Assembly: GCA_034926235.1 (NCBI GenBank)
Contig: JAYFRE010000078.1
Location: forward strand, 1 to 21,758
From: JAYFRE01 sp034926235
GTDB taxonomy: Bacteria; Pseudomonadota; Alphaproteobacteria; Rhodospirillales; Magnetospirillaceae
DNA length: 21,758 nt
Direction: 5' to 3'
The notes beneath the pieces were generated by a model. That model did not search any database. It was given only the letters and a program-made list of their open reading frames with translations, and was not told the DNA's origin. The position numbers and the translations under genes are program-made. This document shows positions 7,351 through 15,677 of this stretch, in pieces; position 1 is the stretch's first letter; every line of letters begins with the position of its first letter.

Positions 7351-8727
7351 ATGTTTCGGAAGGTTTTGATCACTGCCTGCACCGGTGCCTGCCTGGCCCT
7401 TTTCGCCCCTGTGAGCGTCAATGCCGAATCCGGCGGACAAACACCCCCCATCAACGCCGACACCTACCGGCTGCTGACCCTATTCGGCGATGTCTTCGAA
7501 AAGACCCGCAGCGAATATGTCGAACCGGTCGGCGACACCGAACTGATCGAGGCTGCCCTAAATGGCATGCTGACCTCGCTCGATCCCCATTCCGGCTATC
7601 TGAACGCCAAAAGCTTCCGGGACATGCAAGTCCAGACCAAAGGCGAATTCGGCGGTTTGGGAATCGAAGTGACGATGGAAAATGGCTGGGTCAAGGTGAT
7701 CTCGCCCATCGACGACACACCCGCCGCCCGGGCCGGATTGCAGCCCAACGATTTCATCACCCATCTGGATGGGGAACCGGTTCAGGGTCTATCCCTGAAC
7801 GACGCCGTCGATCGCATGCGCGGGCCGGTCAACACGCCGATCAAGGTAACGGTGCGCCGCGAAGGCCGCGCGCCTTTCGACGTCACCCTGAACCGTGCCG
7901 TGATCAAGATCCAGACGGTCAAATCCAAGCTGTTGGACAATATCGCCTATGTCCGCATCAGCCAGTTCGTCGAAAGCACTGACACCAATCTGCGCAAGGC
8001 CATCGAGGATCTGAAGGCCGAATCCGGCGACAACCTCAAGGGCTTCGTCCTCGATCTGCGCAACAATCCCGGCGGTCTTCTGGAACAGGCAGTCGCGGTG
8101 GGCGGTGATTTCATCGAAAAAGGCGAAATCGTCTCGACCCGTTCCCGCCATCCGGAGAACACCCAGCGTTTCAATGCGCGCGGCAAGGATCTGACCGGCG
8201 GATTGCCGATGGTGGTGCTGATCAATGACGGCTCGGCCTCGGCCTCGGAAATCGTTGCCGGCGCGCTCCAGGATCACCGCCGCGCCATCCTGTTGGGCAC
8301 CAAAAGCTTCGGCAAGGGTTCCGTCCAGACCATCATTCCGCTGCCCGGACATGGGGCCATGCGCCTGACCACGGCGCGCTACTACACGCCGTCGGGCCGT
8401 TCGATCCAGGCGGTCGGCATCGAACCGGACATCATCGTGACCCCGACCAAGACCGCCCCCGTGGCCGGCGCCGCCAACGACAACAATATCCCGGTCCGCA
8501 GCGAGGCTGCCTTGCGCGGCGCGCTCAAGAACGACACCTTGCCGAATGGCAAATCCGCCGATGGCAAGCCTGCCGATTCAAGCCAGCCCGCCACCGAGGA
8601 ACCCGAAATGACGGTCGTGACCGATCCGATGCGGATGGGCGACCCCGCAACCGACAACCAGCTGGCGCGGGCGCTCGATCTTCTGCACGGCCTTTCGCTT
8701 TACAAGGGTGGCAAGCAAGGCAATTAA
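7351..8727 (+). CDS. ctpA: Carboxy-terminal processing protease CtpA (S41 family)
   Basis: This 458-residue protein has a signal peptide (about 1-25), an N-terminal helical region containing SLDPHSGYL, a PDZ domain (about 95-170, with GGLGIEV and AARAGLQPNDFI), and a tail-specific protease core. The catalytic dyad is Ser297 in GSASASEI and Lys322 in SFGKGSVQT; the 25-residue spacing is the one known for this family. FVLDLRNNPGGLL precedes the active site. The tail after about 365 is Ala/Pro/Asp-rich and low in complexity. S41 proteases of this type act in the periplasm, trimming C-termini of envelope proteins, and some are known to regulate murein hydrolases. Its place right behind an EnvC-like activator fits that theme, but a direct link is inference. 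AAGG at 7339-7342 serves as ribosome binding site. Confidence 0.95.
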   Translation: MFRKVLITACTGACLALFAPVSVNAESGGQTPPINADTYRLLTLFGDVFEKTRSEYVEPVGDTELIEAALNGMLTSLDPHSGYLNAKSFRDMQVQTKGEFGGLGIEVTMENGWVKVISPIDDTPAARAGLQPNDFITHLDGEPVQGLSLNDAVDRMRGPVNTPIKVTVRREGRAPFDVTLNRAVIKIQTVKSKLLDNIAYVRISQFVESTDTNLRKAIEDLKAESGDNLKGFVLDLRNNPGGLLEQAVAVGGDFIEKGEIVSTRSRHPENTQRFNARGKDLTGGLPMVVLINDGSASASEIVAGALQDHRRAILLGTKSFGKGSVQTIIPLPGHGAMRLTTARYYTPSGRSIQAVGIEPDIIVTPTKTAPVAGAANDNNIPVRSEAALRGALKNDTLPNGKSADGKPADSSQPATEEPEMTVVTDPMRMGDPATDNQLARALDLLHGLSLYKGGKQGN

Positions 8728-8739
8728 GCGAGGATACCC

Positions 8740-9921
8740 GTGACGCCGACCATGTCCCCGAACCGTCCAGACGCGTCTTTGCGCCAGAAGTCCGGGGGAG
8801 GCGGCTGGTTCCGGAATCTGGCGATCGGAATCGTCGCCCTGTTCTCGGTGGCCGCCTTCGCCGGATCGGGTTGGTATCTCGTCACCGGTCAGAATCCGCT
8901 TCGTCTCATCGAAGCGGATTTATCCGACCGGGCATTGCCCATCGCCGCGCCGCCCCGCATCGGCATGGCCATGCCGCCGCCCCTTCAGCAACGGCCGCCC
9001 GAGGCCGCGCCGGCGCACCGGGCCCCAGCCGCAGAACCGGCGCGGGAAGAACCCCAGCCCGCGATCCGCGACCCGCTGATTCCTCCTGGCGGCGCACGGC
9101 CGCCGCCATCCTTCGCCCAATTTCCGGCCAGAACCGATCTGAAACCCCTTGGCAATGCGCCGCTGGCCGAACTGTTGCGGGATTCTCCGTCCGGCCCCTT
9201 GCCGATCGCGGCCAAAGGCCAGGAGCCGCGAACCGCCTATGCCCGCCCCTTCGCCAGCCCGCCCGGGGCGCCCAAACTCGCCGTGGTCGTGGTCGGATTG
9301 GGGCTGTCGCGGGAGGCCACCGAGGCAGCGATCATGAAGCTGCCGCCTGAGATATCGCTGTCCTTCAGCCCCTATGCCTCGAATCTCGACGGGTGGATGC
9401 GCCGTGCGCGCGCTCACGGCCATGAGGTTCTCCTGGATCTACCGCTGGAACCGGCAAACTTTCCCATGCGCGATCCCGGCCCCCTGGCCATTCTGACCCG
9501 CCAAAGCCCCGCCGAGGCTCAGCAACAGCTTCTGTCGGTTCTGGGACGGATGACTGCCTATGTCGGTTTGGCCGCCGGGCTGTCCTCGCCGGTTTCCGCG
9601 ACCGAACAATGGCCGGCGCTGTTGCGGGACATCCGGTCGCGCGGATTGCTGTTCGTCGGCGACGGTCTGGTCGGTGTCGCCGGAAAGGATATGCCGGCTG
9701 CCGCTCCGGTCACGCTGGTGGCCGACGAGGTGCCGTTCCGCGCCGCCATCGATGCCCGGCTGCTGCGCCTTCAGACCATAGCCGAACGCCAGGGCAGCGC
9801 CGTCGCTTATGCCTCGCCGCGCCCCATCACGTTCGATTGCTTGCTGAGCTGGAGCGCCCAATTACCCCAGAAAGGACTGGCGCTGGCCCCGGTCAGCGCC
9901 TTGGCGGTCGCGCCGCCGTGA
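8740..9921 (+). CDS. Divergent polysaccharide deacetylase family protein (DUF610/YibQ-like)
   Basis: This 393-residue protein has one N-terminal membrane segment (about 24-46), a Pro/Ala-rich linker of roughly 120 residues, and a C-terminal YibQ-like domain (about 180-390). The domain is recognised by PKLAVVVVGLG, ATEAAIMKLPPEISLSFSPYA, the block GHEVLLDLPLEP, and DPGPLAIL. It is presumably anchored in the inner membrane with the domain in the periplasm. Where other family members carry an acidic IDD-type motif after the first strand, this protein reads VVGLG, and the usual HLPMEP-like block reads LDLPLEP; the deacetylase-type metal ligands therefore seem absent, and catalytic activity is doubtful. 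The GTG at 8740 has a GCGAGGA site five bases upstream; the ATG at 8752 is less well placed. ctpA ends 12 bases before it, and rppH follows. Confidence 0.82.
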   Translation: MTPTMSPNRPDASLRQKSGGGGWFRNLAIGIVALFSVAAFAGSGWYLVTGQNPLRLIEADLSDRALPIAAPPRIGMAMPPPLQQRPPEAAPAHRAPAAEPAREEPQPAIRDPLIPPGGARPPPSFAQFPARTDLKPLGNAPLAELLRDSPSGPLPIAAKGQEPRTAYARPFASPPGAPKLAVVVVGLGLSREATEAAIMKLPPEISLSFSPYASNLDGWMRRARAHGHEVLLDLPLEPANFPMRDPGPLAILTRQSPAEAQQQLLSVLGRMTAYVGLAAGLSSPVSATEQWPALLRDIRSRGLLFVGDGLVGVAGKDMPAAAPVTLVADEVPFRAAIDARLLRLQTIAERQGSAVAYASPRPITFDCLLSWSAQLPQKGLALAPVSALAVAPP

Positions 9922-9940
9922 CAAAAATGGAAATCGTTGA

Positions 9941-10438
9941 ATGAGCATTGCCGGCAAGACGATCGATCCCGCCCTTTTGCCCTATCGCCGGGGTGTGGGC
10001 ATGGTGTTGTTCAACAAGACCGGACTGGTTTTCGCCGGGCGACGACTCGATACCGACGCCGATGCCTGGCAATTCCCCCAAGGCGGCATCGATGACGGGG
10101 AAACGCCCTTGGAAGCGGCCTTGCGTGAACTAAAGGAAGAAATCGGCACCGATGCCGTCGCCATCCTGGCCGAAACGCCCGGCTGGCTGACCTATGATCT
10201 GCCCGCCGATCTTTTGGGTAAGGCATGGCGGGGCCGGTTCAGGGGACAGCAGCAGAAATGGTTCGCCCTGTCCTTTCTGGGGCAGGATTCGGATATCGAT
10301 ATCCGCACCTCCCACCCCGAATTCCGCGACTGGCGCTGGATGACTTTGGATCAGACCGTGGAACGGATCGTTCCCTTCAAACGCGCGCTTTATCGCGACA
10401 TCGCCGCGTCCTTCCGCCCTTTCGCCGCGCGGGGATAG
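9941..10438 (+). CDS. rppH: RNA pyrophosphohydrolase RppH (Nudix)
   Basis: RppH removes pyrophosphate from the 5' triphosphate end of mRNAs, which exposes them to RNase E; it acts in the cytosol. The 165-residue protein has the start typical of the family (LPYRRGVGMVLFN), WQFPQGGID, and a perfect Nudix box G-x5-E-x7-REUxEExGU spanning Gly48 to Thr70. The later conserved blocks QQQKWFAL and EFRDWRWM are also present. In some alphaproteobacteria the orthologue was named IalA (invasion-associated). ATG 9941 follows a purine-rich stretch. It is the last gene of the gpmI-to-rppH group and converges on atpC across a 155-base gap with strong hairpins. Confidence 0.95.
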   Translation: MSIAGKTIDPALLPYRRGVGMVLFNKTGLVFAGRRLDTDADAWQFPQGGIDDGETPLEAALRELKEEIGTDAVAILAETPGWLTYDLPADLLGKAWRGRFRGQQQKWFALSFLGQDSDIDIRTSHPEFRDWRWMTLDQTVERIVPFKRALYRDIAASFRPFAARG

Positions 10439-10454
10439 GAAAGAAACGGGTGGT

Positions 10455-10476
10455 CCGGAGGCCGCCGAGCCTCCGG
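10455..10476 (+). repeat. GC-rich hairpin after rppH
   Basis: CCGGAGGC (10455-10462) and GCCTCCGG (10469-10476) form a perfect 8-bp stem with a 6-base loop, 16 bases after the rppH stop. No T-run follows on either strand, so it is not a classic intrinsic terminator. It may stabilise the 3' end of the mRNA or aid termination by the hairpin downstream. Confidence 0.55.
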
Positions 10477-10522
10477 GCGGGTTCGGGCGGCACACCCGAT
10501 TACAAGTCCAGCGCCCCTAACA

Positions 10523-10562
10523 TCAAAGGCCGAAACATCGTTTCCGATGTTCCGGCCTTTGA
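10523..10562. terminator. Long hairpin between convergent rppH and atpC, probable bidirectional terminator
   Basis: TCAAAGGCCG (10523-10532) pairs with CGGCCTTTGA (10553-10562) over 10 bp. After one A/C mismatch, AACATCG pairs with CGATGTT over 7 bp, closing on the loop TTTC. The element lies midway between two converging operons, 31 bases past the atpC stop and 84 past the rppH stop. The T-tracts next to the stem are short (TTT) on both strands, so termination could be partial. Confidence 0.7.
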
Positions 10563-10593
10563 CATAATCCAGCCTTCCGGCCAACCGCATCCC

Positions 10594-10998
10594 TCAGGTG
10601 ATGATCACCTGAATCGCCTCGACCACCTTCATGGCGCGCTCGGCGCGCGCCCGTTCGGCGTCGCTGGTCGCTTCGTCCAAAGCCTTTTGCGCCGCCTCCA
10701 GCCGCAATTGGACCAGATCAATGGTCAGTTCGGGCAGCGCGAAAGCCTCATCCGCCAATACACGGCAACCGGTTTCGTGAACCTCGGCAAAACCGCCGGT
10801 CACGAACACCCGTTCGGTAATCGCTCCGTCTTGATAGACGTCGATGATTCCCGGCATCAGGGCGGAAATCAGCGGCGAATGCCGGGGCAGAGCACCGAAA
10901 TATCCGGCAGCCCCCGGCACCACCACCATATCGACTTCTTCCGAGAACAGAAGACGCTGCGGTGCGACCAGTTCAAACAGGAGCTTTTCCGCCATCAT
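10594..10998 (-). CDS. atpC: F1 ATP synthase epsilon subunit
   Basis: AtpC is the epsilon subunit of the central stalk; it couples gamma rotation to the c-ring and can inhibit ATP hydrolysis. The 134-residue protein begins with the family's beta-sandwich (ELVAPQRLLFSEEVDMVVVPGAAGYFGALPRHSPLI, read here in pieces: residues about 9-45) and ends with a short helical hairpin rich in Ala, Glu and Arg (about 90-130). The length is normal. Two ATG codons are adjacent. AAGGG lies 4 bases before the first and 7 before the second, so the second (133 residues) may be the real start. It is the last gene of the atpHAGDC operon, 15 bases after atpD. Confidence 0.95.
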   Translation of the reverse strand: MMAEKLLFELVAPQRLLFSEEVDMVVVPGAAGYFGALPRHSPLISALMPGIIDVYQDGAITERVFVTGGFAEVHETGCRVLADEAFALPELTIDLVQLRLEAAQKALDEATSDAERARAERAMKVVEAIQVIIT

Positions 10999-11013
10999 CC
11001 AACCCTTTATGCG

Positions 11014-12438
11014 TTAAGCGGCTTCAGCGGCGATCTTCTTGGCCTTCTCGACCGCCTCCTCGATGCTGCCGACCATGTAGAAGGCCGACTCGGGCAGATG
11101 GTCATACTCGCCATTGACGATGCCTTTGAAGCCCTTGATCGTCTCTTCCAGCGGCACCAGCTTGCCGGGCGAGCCGGTGAACACTTCGGCGACGAAGAAG
11201 GGCTGCGACAAGAAGCGCTGAATCTTGCGCGCGCGGGCCACGACCATCTTGTCGTCTTCGGACAATTCATCCATGCCCAGAATGGCGATGATGTCCTGCA
11301 AGGATTTGTAGGTTTGCAGGATGCTCTGCACGTCACGCGCGACCTTGTAATGCTCCTCGCCGACGACAGCCGGGTCGAGCACGCGTGAGGTCGAGTCCAG
11401 AGGATCGACCGCCGGATAGATGCCCAATTCGGCGATGGCGCGGTTCAACACCGTGGTCGCGTCCAGGTGGGCGAAAGACGTCGCCGGCGCGGGGTCGGTC
11501 AAATCGTCGGCAGGCACGTAAATTGCCTGCACCGAGGTGATCGATCCCTTCTTGGTCGAAGTGATGCGTTCCTGCATCGCGCCCATTTCGGTGGCCAGCG
11601 TCGGCTGATAGCCCACCGCCGACGGCATGCGGCCCAGCAGCGCCGACACCTCGGAGCCCGCCTGGGTGAAACGGAAGATGTTATCGACGAAGAACAAGAC
11701 GTCCTGGTTTTCCTGGTCGCGGAAATATTCCGCCACCGTCAGACCGGACAGGGCGACACGCGCGCGCGCACCCGGGGGCTCGTTCATCTGCCCATAGACC
11801 AGCGCCACCTTGGAGCCGGGCCCATCCAGCTTGATAACGCCCGACTCGATCATCTCGTGATAAAGGTCGTTACCCTCGCGGGTCCGTTCGCCGACGCCGG
11901 CGAAGACCGAGACGCCACCATGAGCGCGGGCGATGTTGTTGATCAGTTCCATGATGATGACGGTCTTGCCGACACCGGCGCCGCCGAACAGACCGACCTT
12001 GCCGCCCTTGGAATAGGGAGCGAGCAGATCGATGACCTTGATGCCCGTCACCAGAATCTCAGTCTCGGTCGACTGGTCGGTAAAAGACGGCGCTTCCTGG
12101 TGAATCGGGCTGCGTTGCGCGGTTTCGACCGGGCCGCGTTCATCGACCGGATCGCCGACGACGTTCATGATGCGCCCCAGGGTCTCAGGCCCCACCGGAA
12201 CGCTGATCGGAGCGCCTGTATCAACCACTTCCTGACCGCGGGTCAGACCGTCGGTCGTGTCCATGGCGATGGTCCGGACCGTGTTCTCGCCCAGATGCTG
12301 GGCCACTTCCAGCACCAGATTCTGGCCCTGATTCTGAGTGTGCAGCGCGGTCAGGATGGCCGGCAATTCATCATCGAACCGGACGTCCACCACGGCGCCA
12401 GTGACCTGCGTGATGGTTCCGACGTTGTTCTTCGTCAT
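11014..12438 (-). CDS. atpD: F1 ATP synthase beta subunit
   Basis: The beta subunit carries the catalytic nucleotide sites of the F1 hexamer at the cytoplasmic face of the inner membrane. From ATG 12438 it has 474 residues. Visible motifs are the P-loop GGAGVGKT (152-159), catalytic Glu184 in GVGERTREG, the ATP-synthase signature around PAVDPLDSTS, and the DELSEDD acidic loop that contacts gamma and epsilon. An upstream ATG at 12447 is in frame, but there the AGGAG ribosome binding site would be only one base away. For 12438 the spacing is 10 bases, so I prefer it. atpG lies 24 bases upstream and atpC 15 bases downstream. Confidence 0.98.
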   Translation of the reverse strand: MTKNNVGTITQVTGAVVDVRFDDELPAILTALHTQNQGQNLVLEVAQHLGENTVRTIAMDTTDGLTRGQEVVDTGAPISVPVGPETLGRIMNVVGDPVDERGPVETAQRSPIHQEAPSFTDQSTETEILVTGIKVIDLLAPYSKGGKVGLFGGAGVGKTVIIMELINNIARAHGGVSVFAGVGERTREGNDLYHEMIESGVIKLDGPGSKVALVYGQMNEPPGARARVALSGLTVAEYFRDQENQDVLFFVDNIFRFTQAGSEVSALLGRMPSAVGYQPTLATEMGAMQERITSTKKGSITSVQAIYVPADDLTDPAPATSFAHLDATTVLNRAIAELGIYPAVDPLDSTSRVLDPAVVGEEHYKVARDVQSILQTYKSLQDIIAILGMDELSEDDKMVVARARKIQRFLSQPFFVAEVFTGSPGKLVPLEETIKGFKGIVNGEYDHLPESAFYMVGSIEEAVEKAKKIAAEAA

Positions 12439-12462
12439 GAGAGGCATGCTCCTAACTGGCCA

Positions 12463-13350
12463 TCACAGCGCTTCCGCGCCCGAGATGATTTCGATGAGTT
12501 CATTGGTAATCTTGGCCTGACGGGTACGATTATAGCGCAACGTCAAATGATCGATCATCTCGCCCGCGTTCCGGGTGGCGCTGTCCATCGCCGACATCCG
12601 GGCCCCATGCTCCGAGGCGGTGCTTTCGAGCAGCGCGCCGAAGACCTGGACGGCGAGATTGCGCGGCAGAAGGAGGGCCAGAACCTCTTCGTCGGAGGGT
12701 TCGAATTCATAGACCGCTTTGGGTCCTTGCCCGGCATCCGGCGCGGTCTCTTCCACGACCGGGAAGGGAACGAGCTGCTTGACGGTCACGACCTGCGAAA
12801 TGGCCGATTTGAAGTGGTTGTAGATGACCGTGCAGACGTCGAACTGGCCATCATCGAACATCGCGGCGATCTGGGCGGCGACGATTTCGGCTTCACCGAA
12901 AACGACGCCCTTGCGACCGATATTTTCGTACTTCTCGACGATCCGATCCCCATATTCGCGCTTGAGCTGATCGCGCCCCTTGCGGCCGATGGTCATGATC
13001 TTGACCGTTTTACCGGCGGTGGACAGATCCTCGATCAACAGTTTGGCGGCACGCACCACCGAACTGTTGAAGCCGCCGCACAATCCGCGGTCCGAGGTTA
13101 CGACGACGACCAGATGCACCGAATCGCGCCCGGTTCCCGCCAGCATTCCAGGCGCGCCGTTCGCGGCGGACGCGCCGGCCGCCAACGCGCCCAGCATACG
13201 TTCCATCGCGGTGGCGTATGGTCTGGCCTGTTCGGCGGCGCTTTGCGCCCGGCGCAACTTCGACGCCGCGACCATTTTCATGGCCGAGGTGATCTTGCGC
13301 GTCGAGGTGACGCTAGCGATTCTGACTCTTAAGTCCTTGAGGCTTGCCAT
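12463..13350 (-). CDS. atpG: F1 ATP synthase gamma subunit
   Basis: Gamma is the rotating central shaft of F1. The 295-residue protein begins MASLKDLRVRIASV followed by TRKITSAMKMVAASKLRRAQ, the conserved N-terminal coiled-coil helix that sits inside the alpha/beta ring. It has the central SDRGLCGGFNS block (about 89-99) and ends with the conserved C-terminal helix MSAMDSATRNAGEMI followed by LRYNRTRQAKITNELIEI. The length is usual for alphaproteobacteria. Its ATG has AGGA 9 bases upstream. It lies 34 bases after atpA and 24 before atpD, consistent with one transcript. Confidence 0.97.
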   Translation of the reverse strand: MASLKDLRVRIASVTSTRKITSAMKMVAASKLRRAQSAAEQARPYATAMERMLGALAAGASAANGAPGMLAGTGRDSVHLVVVVTSDRGLCGGFNSSVVRAAKLLIEDLSTAGKTVKIMTIGRKGRDQLKREYGDRIVEKYENIGRKGVVFGEAEIVAAQIAAMFDDGQFDVCTVIYNHFKSAISQVVTVKQLVPFPVVEETAPDAGQGPKAVYEFEPSDEEVLALLLPRNLAVQVFGALLESTASEHGARMSAMDSATRNAGEMIDHLTLRYNRTRQAKITNELIEIISGAEAL

Positions 13351-13384
13351 CGGGCGACATCCTGAAAGTTACGCGGCCAAGACC

Positions 13385-14913
<1,529 letters not shown>

Positions 14914-14914
<1 letters not shown>

Positions 14915-15468
14915 CACCCGATCCCTTTCATTGCGAGCTTGAGATGTTGCAGCTTGGTCTTCAATGAATTATCGACCATCCGCGAACCGACCTTGACCAC
15001 GAGACCGCCCAAGATGCCGGGATCGACCCGGGCGTCGAGACTGACGCGGCCCCCGACATATTTGGTCAGGGAGGCGGTAACCGCCTCGACCTGTTCCTTA
15101 GACAGCGGAATCGCCGAAACCACTTCGGCCGTCACCTCGCCGCGCCGGCTGGCCAGCCGGCCGAGATAGGCCCGGATGACCTCGCTGGTGACGAAAAGAC
15201 GGCGGTTCTGAGCCAAAAGACCCAGGAAATGCGCTGTCAGAGAGGAAAGGCCAGCCTTTTCGGCCACGGCCAAAACCGCCTTCTGCTGTTCGCTCCGGCT
15301 TAAGACCGGACTCTTCAGCAAACGGCGGAAATCCTCGCTTTCCAGGATCAACGCATCGACTGTCTTAAGGTCGGCGGCAACCGGATCGAGGACACCTTGT
15401 TCCTCGGCCAGTTCAAACAGCGCCGTGGCGTAGCGTTCGGCAATCGCGCCGTGAATTGAGGATGACAC
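14914..15468 (-). CDS. atpH: F1 ATP synthase delta subunit
   Basis: Delta is part of the peripheral stalk, linking the top of F1 to subunit b. The 184-residue protein has the expected N-terminal helical domain (AERYATALFELAEEQG, about 10-25) and a C-terminal domain ending with the signature SLDARVDPGILGGLVVKVG followed by VDNSLKTKLQHL. The start is GTG at 15468, with AGGGG 8 bases upstream. It is the first gene of the operon, and its stop overlaps the atpA start. No F0 genes (atpI, atpB, atpE, atpF) are adjacent, in line with the split F1/F0 arrangement known in Rhodospirillales and relatives. Confidence 0.96.
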
Positions 15469-15576
15469 GTGGTTCGCCCCTAAGACACGTTTCCAGGGTG
15501 GTCGCGCCGATGGCAGGATATAGCTTGATTTTCAAGCGGTTCCATACCGTTCAGACCCCTCCCCAGGAGATGAAAG

Positions 15577-15605
15577 TTCCTAACACATTGGTAGCCCCCT
15601 GACAA
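15577..15605 (-). promoter_or_regulatory. Candidate sigma-70-type promoter for the atp operon
   Basis: In the 209-base gap between priA and atpH, the minus strand shows TTGTCA (15605-15600) and TAGGAA (15582-15577) separated by 17 bases. That is a near-consensus -35 box and a weaker -10 box. Transcription would begin near 15570, giving a leader of about 100 bases that contains a small GCTTGA/TCAAGC hairpin at 15523-15537. The match is by eye only. Confidence 0.4.
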
Positions 15606-15677
15606 GACGCTGAACTGGCCTTCTGCACCTGCGAAGGTGGCTTAACCGGGAAAATCCGCCCGAATCGCTGATGGACG

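Noticed and set aside
10501..10520. On the minus strand, a run reading GCGCTGGACTTGTAATC that resembles a tRNA anticodon arm
   Set aside because: The opposite arm does not pair, the flanking D and T arms and acceptor stem are missing, and the match is short. At best it is a tRNA remnant; chance cannot be excluded.
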